Positions 17,201 through 26,754 are shown, counted from the stretch's first letter. The stretch is 64,000 nucleotides of DNA from Crocinitomix catalasitica ATCC 23190 (GCF_000621625.1 NZ_JHXV01000021.1:25375-89374); one strand, 5' to 3'. Notes: generated by a model not told the origin, from the letters alone. Numbers and translations: made by a program.

Positions 17201-19754
17201 CATTAATACCGACATAGTTTTTAAACGGTGAGAAAGTAACGATACTCCTATCAATACTGAATTCACCACCATTTTCAAAAACCTTGGTTGTAAAATATGC
17301 TTTTAACATACCGGGAGCATCTTTATTTAAATAAATGCCGTGGTCGAATTTCACTTTACCTTCTTGGTTCAATTTCCCTTCGAATATGGTTTTATCATCA
17401 GATGTGAATGACTCAATAGGATTATCAAATATAAAGCTCTTGAACTTCTTAAATTTTGTAGTTGTTGATGTTAAATGGACATCAACTTTCGTTTTTAGAG
17501 CATTGGCAACAGCACCATGCAACCAATTCACTTCCATTTCAACATGTCTATTATCGGTTTGTCCCAATAAATCTCCCGCGAAACCTAAATTTATTTTCAA
17601 TCTGTTCGGTTTTACCGCTTCTACTTTTAATGTTTTATAAAATTTTCTATTACCAACTGATATTTTCGCACGATAATTACCCGTTATATCATTCTCATTA
17701 GTTGCTGTTCTAAAATCATATAATCCATTCAGTCCATAGGTGACAACACGTTTCTCAACCACAATTCCTTTCGGATTTATCAATTCGAATTTGACCGGAT
17801 GATTCGCAGGAATAACATCCGCGTTATCCTCAATAATAAATGAAACATATAAACTATCTCCTGGTCGCCAAACACCTCGTTCAGTATAAATGAAACCTTT
17901 AACACCATGCTGAACAGATGCTCCAGACACATCAAACTTACTTAAGGAAAGGCTCTCGCCATCGTTTAATTTTAAATATCCTTTTTGATCATTCAATGAT
18001 GCGACTAAAACGAAAGGCTTATTCGTTAGATCAGCAACTGCCATTCCGTCCTTATCAGTTACAACCTCTCCGAGAAGCTGTTGTTGAAAATCGTAAAACT
18101 TTACAGATGCACCAGCCATTGGTGCTACAGTATTCAAATCTGTAAGAAATACGTGCATTTTTTTATCAGCCCCCGCCTTTGCTATAATACCAATATCCGA
18201 AACTAAAATATTTCGCTCTATTTTTTTACTGCGGTAATAATAATCTGAGCAAGGATTTTGATAATCACCAGAATTGTAGCTATAGTCGTAATCATAATAG
18301 TCATAATCGTAATAATAATCCGACGAGTACCAATTGTCTTCATTCCATTCACGATCGTCGTGTGTGAATTGGAAACTTGTTAGATTCTCCTCACCTTTCT
18401 CATTTTCATCCACACATTCGTACAATGAATATTCCTTTTTCGCAGAAAGTTCTACTCTATAAATTGCACCTAAATCAAGTTCAATATATTTACTTAAGTC
18501 AATCGAAAAATTGTTCCATTTATGCAAATCAATAAGATCATCTGGATCCAAATCTACCCGTTCATTAAAAACTTCTTGGGCCACTCTTCTTAACTGATAG
18601 GTACCATCATAGCTGTTAACTTGAAGGAATTGGATCACATTGTCTTCAAATATTTTAGTCACCGAGACATCTACAGCTTTAAGATTAATGGCTTCAAATG
18701 GGAAATGTACCTTACTCTCTTTTGGAACGATGTTACCTTCACCATATAATTTAATTTCAGGTTTTATATCTTCAAAATAAACATTCGTTTTACTGAGTAT
18801 TTCTAATTTCTTCCCTTTCTTATTTCTGATCCCTTTTTCAATGATTAAGCGATCTTTTCCTACTATTCTGCTTGTTGGATACAATAAAATTCTTTGACTT
18901 TCAGCGACAACCTTTACGTCGTGGTCTTGTAAATAAGCTAAACCATCAAGGAATTGATCAGCGTCTAAAGGGTCTGAAAAATGAACAATCACATATTGTG
19001 TTGGAGAATGTTTAACTTCCACATCCATCACTACAAACTCTTTATTATTCGGTATTTTTATTGTCTTACTTGACTTCTTCTTCACACCTATAGATTCACC
19101 ATTCCATTTTAAATGTAAATCAGTACGTTCATTTTTTCTAAGTATATTTTTAACAGTAAAGTTATACTTGAATTTACTTTCTTTTTGAAAAGTGATTTCA
19201 AGTTCCTCTCCATCGTGCACAGCTGTTAGTATTTTTGCAACACCATTAGAATCTACAGGTGCTGAAAACGTAAGTTGACCATGAAGATTTTGTCGTTTAA
19301 AATCATTCTCATCCGAACTTTCAAACTGAATAATTGAAAGGTTAAAAGACTTTTTGACTGTTGAAAAATTAAAAACAAATTCATCTAACCCGTTTTCCAC
19401 AGCAATAAATTCATCCAATTTAACAGTTACTTTATAACGTGTTCCTGCCGTAAGAAGATCTGTTGGAACAAACTCTAATGTCCTTTTATCCTTGAGACTT
19501 ACGATTCCATCCACTTCAGGATATATTTCAAAAATATCTTCAAGATCTATTTCAGCCATTTTTTCAGGATTCAAATCCTCTAAAAATTGAACACGTATAG
19601 GCGCATCTAAATTAATAACACCTCCTGTAAATGCAGAAATATATCGTGAAAACTCAGGGTTAATAGTTACGCTTTCAGCTTGGTCAGTATTTTTTGATCC
19701 CGAACAGCTATAAAGTAATAAAAGTAGAATTGATAATATTGAAATAACGCGCAT
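14202..19754 (-). CDS. alpha-2-macroglobulin family lipoprotein
   Basis: A 1850-residue protein with a lipoprotein signal (lipobox LYSC, Cys17). A Big/MG-like N-terminal region is followed by the MG2-type block (about 640-720, including YTERGVWRPGDSLYVSFI). The central A2M domain lies near 1195-1290. The thioester motif is intact: YPHGCIEQTT with Cys1397 and Gln1400. An alpha-helical thioester domain follows to about 1640, and a C-terminal receptor-like domain ends the protein. Bacterial A2Ms are periplasmic traps that bind attacking proteases covalently. They are often encoded beside the peptidoglycan synthase PbpC, which is absent here. Around residues 474-509 lies an unusual Tyr/Asp-rich run (DYYYDYDYYDYDYSY), low complexity and probably surface exposed. 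The gene is monocistronic, with a downstream terminator. Confidence 0.88.
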   Translation of the reverse strand: MRVISILSILLLLLYSCSGSKNTDQAESVTINPEFSRYISAFTGGVINLDAPIRVQFLEDLNPEKMAEIDLEDIFEIYPEVDGIVSLKDKRTLEFVPTDLLTAGTRYKVTVKLDEFIAVENGLDEFVFNFSTVKKSFNLSIIQFESSDENDFKRQNLHGQLTFSAPVDSNGVAKILTAVHDGEELEITFQKESKFKYNFTVKNILRKNERTDLHLKWNGESIGVKKKSSKTIKIPNNKEFVVMDVEVKHSPTQYVIVHFSDPLDADQFLDGLAYLQDHDVKVVAESQRILLYPTSRIVGKDRLIIEKGIRNKKGKKLEILSKTNVYFEDIKPEIKLYGEGNIVPKESKVHFPFEAINLKAVDVSVTKIFEDNVIQFLQVNSYDGTYQLRRVAQEVFNERVDLDPDDLIDLHKWNNFSIDLSKYIELDLGAIYRVELSAKKEYSLYECVDENEKGEENLTSFQFTHDDREWNEDNWYSSDYYYDYDYYDYDYSYNSGDYQNPCSDYYYRSKKIERNILVSDIGIIAKAGADKKMHVFLTDLNTVAPMAGASVKFYDFQQQLLGEVVTDKDGMAVADLTNKPFVLVASLNDQKGYLKLNDGESLSLSKFDVSGASVQHGVKGFIYTERGVWRPGDSLYVSFIIEDNADVIPANHPVKFELINPKGIVVEKRVVTYGLNGLYDFRTATNENDITGNYRAKISVGNRKFYKTLKVEAVKPNRLKINLGFAGDLLGQTDNRHVEMEVNWLHGAVANALKTKVDVHLTSTTTKFKKFKSFIFDNPIESFTSDDKTIFEGKLNQEGKVKFDHGIYLNKDAPGMLKAYFTTKVFENGGEFSIDRSIVTFSPFKNYVGINVPEGGLYGGGLVTDQRHEIDFVTVDENGNLKDSELDIKVYKLSWRWWWDSYDNNLSSYIARSSTTPVQTKTIRTKNGKGTYNFQINQPEYGRYLILAKDRNSGHTTGKVVYMDWPYTARANRRNAENATMLTFSTDKETYVKGETVNMSIPSPAAGRVLICLESGTKIIDKFWIDTEKGETKFSFEATDQMDPNVFIHATLIQPHENQVNDLPIRLYGVIPIGVEDPATHLQPTITMKDVLRPESTAQIKVGEKSNKKMTYTLAIVDEGLLDLTNFKTPNPWKHFYAREALGVKTWDMYDYVMGAYADKMDQLLAIGGDADGFGKKAVKANRFKPMVKFIGPFESKGKAMSHKIDIPNYVGAVRVMVIAEQDGAYGSAEKSVAVRNPLMVLGTLPRVVGPTEKVTLPVNVFAMEKEVKNVKVVVETNDFFNIDGGKVKSVKFSKIGDKLVNFDLTVAKKTGIGKVTIYATSGEHKARYDFEIDVRSPNPIQTTTVEKILQAGESFNQDVAYFGLTGTNQAYLEISNFPPLDLGRRLDYLIDYPHGCIEQTTSAVFPQLFLADLMELDKKRKAEIQTNVNAAIQRFKLFQTVNGGFSYWPGGSYDSDWGTNYAGHFIIEAEKKGYAVPSNLKSNWIKFQRAQARNWNRANESLDGANYNDLTQAYRLYTLALAGKAETGMMNRLRERDDLSLPARWRLAAAYRLTGQKEAAMSLISNQETTVPTYREMSYTYGSNTRDEAMILETLVLMDKKGVAADLAKRIANQLNQQRWMSTQTTAYSLLAVSKFIGANKVERNLKFDYKINGQAGNRNSKITMVSFDLAGNSKNVSVKNSGEGILYLRLITKGVPVEGEEEAVANNVNISVNYFTMKNVPINVSEMQQGQDFIAEITVRNQGLKGDLKEMILAHIAPSGWEIHNTRMDDYQHANSSVYTYQDQRDDRLYTYFDIRRNQSKTFRVQFNSSYLGKFYLPGIVVEAMYDNTVYARTKGQWVDVVQNGSMP

Positions 19755-19868
19755 AGATGTTTAGTTTAGATGTCTATGCTAAAGTAATGGATTTGAATTG
19801 ATATAAAAATTTAGATAATTATTAAAGAAGTAAAAAATTATTATTTGCCCGAAAAAACAAATTATTCG

Positions 19869-20231
19869 TTAACCGTCATACGATTCGATTCCATCTTCGG
19901 TAATAACATAGGTTTTCCTCAAACCTGCCTTACGTGAAAATATAACATCAAATTCAATATTTTGATCGACCTTCATTTTAAGTTGCGCAAAATGTAAATA
20001 CTCTTCCGAATCGAGGTTTTTATGACAATTGGGACAAATAAATTCTACAACCTCCCCGTTTACAAATTCGTATTCAGGTACATGGTCATAACTATAATTA
20101 CCAAATGTTGTAGACATATGAATCATCCCCCTATCTCCATTCTCACGAAGAGTAGCTAGACTAATAATCCCATTTTTACTTACACTTGTATTACAATAAG
20201 GGCACAAGAATTTGAATTTTTTAATATCCAT
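19869..20231 (-). CDS. small protein with two Cys-x-x-Cys pairs
   Basis: 120 residues. CPYCN near residues 10-14 and CPNCH near 65-69 probably hold one zinc ion as a split ribbon. The rest is mostly beta, ending with RKTYVITEDGIESYDG. No signal peptide or membrane segment is seen, so it is probably cytoplasmic. I do not recognise a characterised family. It lies between the transglutaminase-like gene (113 bp upstream) and the alpha-2-macroglobulin gene, on the same strand; cotranscription is possible but not shown. Confidence 0.65.
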   Translation of the reverse strand: MDIKKFKFLCPYCNTSVSKNGIISLATLRENGDRGMIHMSTTFGNYSYDHVPEYEFVNGEVVEFICPNCHKNLDSEEYLHFAQLKMKVDQNIEFDVIFSRKAGLRKTYVITEDGIESYDG

Positions 20232-20344
20232 AAGTTCGAAATATTACACTTTAAGGTACGATATATTTTGGGTTTTTCCTTTAATTTAGATCAACAAGCG
20301 CTTTAATTTAACAAAATTTTACACCAAAAGACTTTTATTCGTTG

Positions 20345-21301
20345 TTAAATTATAATCTCACTTTCGCGAACTTCACTCATATACTTACCACCTGGATATT
20401 TGTCTGTATAGTCAAAATTCAACCAAATAAAGCCTTTACTGTCTTGGTAATAATAAACAGATTTATTTAAGGACTCTTCAATAAAAAATATGTTTTTAAT
20501 CAAATAAACAACTGTCTCTAAATCCTTTTCATCTCCAAATTTTACTTCCGGATACATATGCCCGACTTGTCTATCATTCTGATCAACTAACGTCCTAACA
20601 AGTTTTACTTCTCCCCCAATCGCTTTTATGCAAGCGGCCATCATAATAGAATAATCATCACAATCCCCTTTAAATAATTGGTCATCGGACAATTGACCTA
20701 TCGTTTCAGTAGCCTTGGCGTAATAATCGTCTTCTATAGGGTCATAAACATAATTCCATTTGCCATAGATTTCTTTGAAGACACTAAAGAACTGGACCCA
20801 TTTGCGATTTGTCGATAAATGATATTGATCACTGAAATGTTTAATAGCTATACTGGCTGCATAATTCCGCACAACAGGCTCTTTAAAATCAATAGCTTCT
20901 CTCAGCATCTGTTCTTTGCTGAATTTTACATTTTTATTCTCGAATTTCTGCCCTAGTGAATGACCACCAATCGTATAAAGTAAATTAGAATAATCATGGT
21001 ATAAATTCTGTAAAGTATATATACCTGAAAAATTAGTCACCGTTAATACAAGAAGACCTCCTATCATAATGAAATAGAACAGAAACCTAAAAATTTTAAC
21101 CAAATAATAAATGGTGAAGAAAATAGCCAAAAACAAGATGATATGATCCAGTCTCAATTGATAATCCCCCAAATTTATTTCAAGCATCGGAAAGTACTTG
21201 TACAATAAAATAAAAACGGGCATGGATAAGATTGCTGCTATTCCTCCTAATAGAAAAACAGAGTAAGATTTATTTGATGAAGAAGTTTCATGATTTTCCA
21301 C
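20345..21301 (-). CDS. membrane protein with transglutaminase-like domain
   Basis: 318 residues. Three hydrophobic helices lie at about 15-35, 52-70 and 71-92. The soluble domain after ~120 has a transglutaminase/papain-like triad: Cys214 in FKGDCDDYSIMMAACI, His248 in QVGHMYPEV and Asp297 in LNFDYTDKYPGG. Proteins of this kind are membrane-bound cysteine proteases, transglutaminases or inactive peptide binders; which applies is unknown. The C-terminal domain would be periplasmic or cytoplasmic depending on topology. No transglutaminase partner gene is adjacent. The gene is divergent from hbd. Confidence 0.75.
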   Translation of the reverse strand: MENHETSSSNKSYSVFLLGGIAAILSMPVFILLYKYFPMLEINLGDYQLRLDHIILFLAIFFTIYYLVKIFRFLFYFIMIGGLLVLTVTNFSGIYTLQNLYHDYSNLLYTIGGHSLGQKFENKNVKFSKEQMLREAIDFKEPVVRNYAASIAIKHFSDQYHLSTNRKWVQFFSVFKEIYGKWNYVYDPIEDDYYAKATETIGQLSDDQLFKGDCDDYSIMMAACIKAIGGEVKLVRTLVDQNDRQVGHMYPEVKFGDEKDLETVVYLIKNIFFIEESLNKSVYYYQDSKGFIWLNFDYTDKYPGGKYMSEVRESEIII

Positions 21302-21395
21302 AGTTCAAAAATAACGAAAGGAAATGAGTAAAATTATAGAGTCGATCATTTAATATTGAATGTGAAAAGAAATAAATTCATTGTCTCATTTTAAT

Positions 21396-21403
21396 TATCT
21401 TAG
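21396..21403 (+). promoter_or_regulatory. probable -7 box of hbd
   Basis: TATCTTAG matches six of the eight positions of TAnnTTTG counting the two free ones as matches, 28 nt before the ATG. Weak evidence. Confidence 0.25.
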
Positions 21404-21431
21404 CAACTTAACATGAATTTAAATTAGAAAA

Positions 21432-22322
21432 ATGAATAATATTACAGTAATTGGAGCAGGTACAATGGGTAATGGTATTGCTCATACTTTTGCACAATAT
21501 GGTTATAAAGTCAATTTAGTTGACATTTCACAAGATTCCTTAGATAAAGGAATGGCTACGATAAAAAAAAATCTTGATCGATTATTGGCTAAGGAAAAAA
21601 TCACAAACGAGAAGTTAACTGAAACATTAAACAATATTACATGTTTCACAGATCTTAAAGCAGGTGTTGAAAATGCAGAATTAGTAGTTGAAGCGGCAAC
21701 AGAAAATATTGATTTAAAGTTAAAAATATTTGCGGACATGGATAAGTATACGAATGCTAATTGTATTCTTGCGACCAATACTTCATCTATTTCAATAACA
21801 AAAATAGCTGCGGTTACTGAAAATCCAGACAAAGTAATTGGTATGCACTTTATGAATCCAGTTCCAATTATGAAATTGGTTGAAATTATTCGTGGATACT
21901 CAACTTCAGATGCTGTATGTTCTGAGATAATGGACGTATCAAAATCGTTGAACAAGGTTCCTGTAGAAGTGAACGACTATCCGGGATTTGTTGCGAATAG
22001 AATTTTAATGCCTATGATCAACGAAGCTATTATTACTTTAAATGAAGGTGTAGCTGGTGTTGAAGAAATTGATACAGTAATGAAATTAGGTATGGCTCAT
22101 CCAATGGGACCATTACAATTAGCTGATTTCATTGGTTTAGATGTTTGTCTTGCAATTATGAATGTATTAAAAGATGGTTTAGGCAATGATAAATATGCAC
22201 CATGTCCGCTATTGGTGAACATGGTTACTGCAGGTAAATTAGGTGTTAAATCTGGCGAAGGTTTCTACAGTTGGGGACACGGAAGTAAAGACTTAATTGT
22301 TGCGGATAATTTTAAGAAATAA
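21432..22322 (+). CDS. hbd: 3-hydroxybutyryl-CoA dehydrogenase
   Basis: 296 residues, full length for a single-domain enzyme. The NAD-binding fold opens with ITVIGAGTMGNGIAHTFAQYGY. The catalytic region includes GMHFMNPVPIMKLVEIIRG (His in the HF motif with the downstream Glu) and the dimer domain has PGFVANRILMPMINEAI and MGPLQLADFIGLD. It oxidises L-3-hydroxyacyl-CoA to 3-ketoacyl-CoA (or the reverse) with NAD(P). It is a stand-alone gene with a degenerate -7 box (TATCTTAG at 21396) and a strong terminator, so pathway assignment (butyrate-type metabolism or fatty-acid oxidation) is open. Confidence 0.92.
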   Translation: MNNITVIGAGTMGNGIAHTFAQYGYKVNLVDISQDSLDKGMATIKKNLDRLLAKEKITNEKLTETLNNITCFTDLKAGVENAELVVEAATENIDLKLKIFADMDKYTNANCILATNTSSISITKIAAVTENPDKVIGMHFMNPVPIMKLVEIIRGYSTSDAVCSEIMDVSKSLNKVPVEVNDYPGFVANRILMPMINEAIITLNEGVAGVEEIDTVMKLGMAHPMGPLQLADFIGLDVCLAIMNVLKDGLGNDKYAPCPLLVNMVTAGKLGVKSGEGFYSWGHGSKDLIVADNFKK

Positions 22323-22340
22323 AAGATTAATCAAATCCAT

Positions 22341-22375
22341 AAAAAAGCCGTTTGAATTGTCAAACGGCTTTTTTT
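22341..22375. terminator. strong bidirectional terminator after hbd
   Basis: A perfect 15-bp stem (AAAAAAGCCGTTTGA / TCAAACGGCTTTTTT) with the loop ATTG has T runs on both strands. It ends at the stop codon of the convergent phosphatase gene. Confidence 0.9.
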
Positions 22376-25300
22376 ATATTCTTAATCCTAGGAAACATAC
22401 ATCATCTGTTTGATCCTTGTCACCTTTCCATTTTTGATGTTGTTGCTTAATTATTATTGCTTGTTCGTCAATTGGCTTATTAGCAATTTCAACCATTAAT
22501 TCCCGCATTAATTTAGAGGTGAATTTTTTATACTTAGGACCTCCAAATTGATCAGGATAACCGTCAGAAGTCATATATATCATATCTCCTTTTTGAATCT
22601 CTATAACGGAATTGGTATACCCTGTAAACTCTTCTACTTCCACTGTTATTCCAACAGAATTCCCTTTAGTAATATGTAATTCATTATCTCGAACGAGGTA
22701 AAGCGAATTATTTGCACCGGCAAATTCAACTCGATTTTTATCAAAATCTATATTGCAAAGTGCGAGATCCATTCCATCGTACAATTCGGACTTGTCTTCA
22801 CTTGTTTGCCCAAATGACAATGACAATCCCGCCTGTAAAAAGTTCATTATTTCTGCCGGCTCAGTATACCCTTTTTCATGGACAGCTTGATCCAATAAAT
22901 TTTTACCGATAATACTCATCATAGCTCCTGGTACACCGTGTCCAGTACAATCAACTACCGCCATTAATACTTTATTGCCTATTCTTTCAATCCAATAAAA
23001 ATCCCCACTAACAATATCTTTAGGTTCAAAAAACACAAAAGACTCTGGAAGGAGTTGTGAAACAAAATTCTTAGATGGCAAAATACCCTTTTGAAGTCGT
23101 TTAGCATAAGCGATACTTGCCATGATATCCTTATTCTTTTGCGCTAACTCTACCGTTCTCTGTGCTACCTTCAATTCTAATGTACGATAAAGGTTAGCAT
23201 TACTTAATACAGTACCTATATAAGAAGCGAGCGTTTTAATGATATCAGAATGATAAGGTTGATATGCATTTGATATACTACTTTGAATGGTAATATACCC
23301 CATCACACTCTGCTCAACAATTAGAGGGTAGTATAATTGCGAAACAAAGGATTTTCTTTTCAATTGAACATCCGCGTTTAAATAATCACTTCTCTCAGAT
23401 TCAAAATTACTTATTCGAATTTCCTTTTTATTTTCAATACACCAACTTTCTAAGTTTAAGTTTTCATTAAACTCAACAGCATCTAATTCTTGTATTTGAC
23501 CGTTAATAATTTCCTGAACATCTATTTGTCCATCTTCAGATTGTAATTGACCAATTCCAAATAAATCAGCAGGCATTAATTTGGAGATCTTCTCAAATAC
23601 TTGAACAAAAATCTCGTCGATACTTAGGGTAGAAGCTATCAATTGCCCAATCTCACTAAGTAACCGCGTATTATAATAATTGATTTCTAATTCTTCCTTT
23701 TGTAGTCTTACTTCCTTAGTTCTAGTCTGAATTTTGTCTTCCATTGTTTCATAAAGACTTACATTTTCGAGCGCAATGGCTACAAAACTTGCTAAACTTC
23801 GAACTAAACTCACTTGATATTCGTCATAAGCATGCGGCTTAAAACTTTGAACTGTTATTACACCAATAATTTTATCCTTCAATAGTAAAGGTAGATAAAT
23901 AATAGAGGTTGAAGTACTATTCGGTATAGGATAATCTGATTTTATAGAAGGTACATAAGCTTTATACTCTTGATAAAAATCTCCAATAATAATTTCTTTT
24001 TGATCAATAAATGAAACAATTGCTAGCCTATCTTTGGCTTTTTTCAGATCGAAACTGAAGTCATCAATTTTCTGCCCACTTTCAATTGCATTCGGAAAAA
24101 ACAATTCGGTATTGTTATTAATTGGCACCCCAATTCCAAAGACATTGGCATCCATTAACTGGTTAATATTATCGTATAATTTATTAATAATTTCAACCAG
24201 GGAACGTGTCGCTGTGATTTGCATCCCGATTTCCCCTAGTAATTTTGCGTTTCGATAAGTTCTTTTCAAAGCCTCCTCGGCATCTCTTTTCGCTGAAATA
24301 TCTCTAGCAATTACTCTAAAACCAACAGCTTTTCCTGTTGCATCTATTTTTAAATGTGCTGCTTGGCCCACCCAAAAATCTTCACCATCCTTTGAAACTA
24401 TCGGAAATTCAAAATAAGTTGATTCTACTAAATCTTTTAGCTGATTCTCGTAAAAATGTTTTACTGTTTTCTTATAATCTCTACGAACAACATCTTGGTA
24501 ATTCATTTGACTCAACGCGACCTTTTCATAACCGGTTTTAGCAGTTAATACATCATTTGCGAATACAAAATACCCTGTTTCGTTCGTTTCATATATTAAA
24601 TCAGAAGAACCTTCGACTAAACTTGTGTATAAATTCTCTAATTTTTTTATTTCTGTAATATCTGTTGCGACTGCAATTGTTTTTTCAATTTGACCTTTAG
24701 CATCAACTACAGGGTTTACATTTAAGGACAACCAAAAATGTTCATTATTCAGTCTATTGATGTGTTCAATCTCAATTATAAAAGCTTCATTTTTCAAAAA
24801 TAAGTTTCTGAGTTTAATTTTATCCTCATCACCTACTAATCCATTTTCGAAGAAAGTAACGATATTTTTACCCTTAGCTTTAGAAAGCCCAACACCTAAT
24901 ACCGTTTCAAAACCTTCATTAATCCAAATAATTGAATGATCTTTATCGAAAATAACAATTGAGTTGGTTGTATTATTCGCAACTAACGATAATTCTTCAA
25001 TTTCCTCTTCTATCTTCTTCTTCTCAGTGATATCCTGAGATATCAATACATATCGTGTAATCTCTTCCTTATCATTTTTGATAGGCGTATAATGCACCCT
25101 TGCAACAAATGAATTCCCATCTTTTTTATAATGTTCAATTACACCATCATAGCTAAACTTAGCGTCGAATACGGTATTTTCAATTTCTTTCCTTGTATTT
25201 TCATCTGATAAAGTTCCATAGATAATGTCATTAACAGATTTTCCAATCAATTCGAATTTTATATAGCCGTACTTTCTTTCAAAAGCTGCATTCACCCATG

Positions 25301-26573
25301 TAATTCTATTCGAGCTATCTGCTATCAGCACCATTTGTTCAATATTCGCCGCAACAATTGATAATTTTTCTAATTCTATCTTTTGATCTTCTAATTCTCT
25401 ATTGATTGTGTTCTTATAACGCAGTCTTGCATACAATAAAATTAAAATTAAAACCGTTGCACATAAAGCGACAATTGCCAATCGAATTAGTAAAGCATCG
25501 TTGGCAATTTCAAGTTCTTTAGTACGTAATTCAATTTTAGTTTGTTCTATTTCCTTTTCACTCAAGATGTTTTTATATTCATTCTCAAAGGCTAAAGTTT
25601 GAGCACTATATTGTGCCTGACTTAAGGAATCACGCAGCGCAAAATAAATTTTAGTTTGATCCAATTCCTCACTAAAATTATTTAAAGCATCATAAGCTTT
25701 TATTAAAACCTTATAATTTTCCAATTGTGCTAGGTTAAAACCTCCGGACTTTGAAATCTCTATCCCTTTTAAACAATAATCAACTGCCACTTCATAATCT
25801 TCAGAAGCCATGCTTAGCCTAGTCATATGATAATAAGCTGCTACTAAAAATATTTTATTTTCCTGGAATTTAGCCTTTTCAATTGCAGACTGTAAATATA
25901 TTTTTGCTCTCGTATATTTTTCTGTAAACAAATAATAACGTGCTGCTGAAATCAATTCTATAATAGGCAATTCATCTCGTCCCTTATCTCGAACATTTTT
26001 AAGAATATGAATAATATAGTCTTCCCCTTTTGCGAGCAGGTCCACCTCAAAATATACATTTGCCATGAAAGCATATATTTCCGAAAGATCTTGAATTTCA
26101 GCATTATTTAAAAGAGCGTTCAATGTTTTATCAAGCTCTTTTTCTATTCCTTTTCTTTCTCCAAGATTATAATTAACGAGAATATTTTTAAGTCGAAGTT
26201 TAACGCTCTTAAAATCATCTTTAAGATAGGTAGCAATTGAATTGGCCTTAATATAATAAGTCCTTGCCTTTAAAAAGTTAACGTCATAAATAACAGCAAT
26301 ATCACCTAAAATTTCGTAGCCATGCATGATACCAACATAATACTTTGCTTCCTCGGCAACTTCCAAGGCCAGTTTACCATATTCTTCAGCACGTTTACAA
26401 TTGGTATTTAGATAGGTTTGAGCTAATTCGTAAAGGACATCAGATTTCTTTTCTGAGTTTTGAATACTGGAAAGTTCTAGAACAAGTGAATCGATGATTG
26501 CATCGTTCTTCTCAGCAAAAACAAGCAGAGGCGAAATCAATAGGGTTAAAAACCCCAACTGCTTAACAAGCAT
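22374..26573 (-). CDS. TPR-PAS-GAF sensor with SpoIIE/PP2C phosphatase domain
   Basis: 1399 residues from the ATG at 26573, chosen because it opens directly into a signal peptide (QLGFLTLLISPLLVFA); a GTG at 26624 would add 17 residues. Counting from the ATG: TPR-like helices (~35-330), coiled coil, one membrane helix (~361-383), three PAS domains (~400-525, 528-643, 648-760), two GAF domains (~780-940 and 970-1130), then a PP2C/RsbU-type phosphatase (~1180-1399) with VSGDFYW, VDCTGHGVPGAMMS, YMTSDGYPDQFGG and TDDVCFLGLRI, so the metal-binding Asp/Gly residues are present. By analogy it dephosphorylates an anti-anti-sigma factor or similar target after sensing periplasmic and cytoplasmic signals. 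No RsbV/RsbW partner lies in the window. Confidence 0.88.
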   Translation of the reverse strand: MLVKQLGFLTLLISPLLVFAEKNDAIIDSLVLELSSIQNSEKKSDVLYELAQTYLNTNCKRAEEYGKLALEVAEEAKYYVGIMHGYEILGDIAVIYDVNFLKARTYYIKANSIATYLKDDFKSVKLRLKNILVNYNLGERKGIEKELDKTLNALLNNAEIQDLSEIYAFMANVYFEVDLLAKGEDYIIHILKNVRDKGRDELPIIELISAARYYLFTEKYTRAKIYLQSAIEKAKFQENKIFLVAAYYHMTRLSMASEDYEVAVDYCLKGIEISKSGGFNLAQLENYKVLIKAYDALNNFSEELDQTKIYFALRDSLSQAQYSAQTLAFENEYKNILSEKEIEQTKIELRTKELEIANDALLIRLAIVALCATVLILILLYARLRYKNTINRELEDQKIELEKLSIVAANIEQMVLIADSSNRITWVNAAFERKYGYIKFELIGKSVNDIIYGTLSDENTRKEIENTVFDAKFSYDGVIEHYKKDGNSFVARVHYTPIKNDKEEITRYVLISQDITEKKKIEEEIEELSLVANNTTNSIVIFDKDHSIIWINEGFETVLGVGLSKAKGKNIVTFFENGLVGDEDKIKLRNLFLKNEAFIIEIEHINRLNNEHFWLSLNVNPVVDAKGQIEKTIAVATDITEIKKLENLYTSLVEGSSDLIYETNETGYFVFANDVLTAKTGYEKVALSQMNYQDVVRRDYKKTVKHFYENQLKDLVESTYFEFPIVSKDGEDFWVGQAAHLKIDATGKAVGFRVIARDISAKRDAEEALKRTYRNAKLLGEIGMQITATRSLVEIINKLYDNINQLMDANVFGIGVPINNNTELFFPNAIESGQKIDDFSFDLKKAKDRLAIVSFIDQKEIIIGDFYQEYKAYVPSIKSDYPIPNSTSTSIIYLPLLLKDKIIGVITVQSFKPHAYDEYQVSLVRSLASFVAIALENVSLYETMEDKIQTRTKEVRLQKEELEINYYNTRLLSEIGQLIASTLSIDEIFVQVFEKISKLMPADLFGIGQLQSEDGQIDVQEIINGQIQELDAVEFNENLNLESWCIENKKEIRISNFESERSDYLNADVQLKRKSFVSQLYYPLIVEQSVMGYITIQSSISNAYQPYHSDIIKTLASYIGTVLSNANLYRTLELKVAQRTVELAQKNKDIMASIAYAKRLQKGILPSKNFVSQLLPESFVFFEPKDIVSGDFYWIERIGNKVLMAVVDCTGHGVPGAMMSIIGKNLLDQAVHEKGYTEPAEIMNFLQAGLSLSFGQTSEDKSELYDGMDLALCNIDFDKNRVEFAGANNSLYLVRDNELHITKGNSVGITVEVEEFTGYTNSVIEIQKGDMIYMTSDGYPDQFGGPKYKKFTSKLMRELMVEIANKPIDEQAIIIKQQHQKWKGDKDQTDDVCFLGLRI

Positions 26574-26695
26574 ATTGATAATCAGTCGTATAAATCGATT
26601 TAGATACAAATCACACTTATTCACGGGCGTTAATATAGTTATAATCTATCACATGACTATAAATTAATAAAAGAAGGCTAAAAAATATGTATATA

Positions 26696-26728
26696 AACAA
26701 AAAAAGTCCCACCAAACGGCAGGACTTT
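26696..26728 (-). terminator. terminator of the rpsF-rpsR-rplI operon
   Basis: On the minus strand AAAGTCC pairs with GGACTTT (loop with a further CC/GG pair) followed by seven T, 27 nt beyond the rplI stop. Confidence 0.75.
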
Positions 26729-26754
26729 AATCTTAATTTTAATAAAGAATAAAA

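Noticed and set aside
19752..19778. Inverted repeat spanning the start codon of the alpha-2-macroglobulin gene
   Set aside because: Only six outer pairs hold in the sense strand of the mRNA; too weak to claim as a regulatory hairpin.
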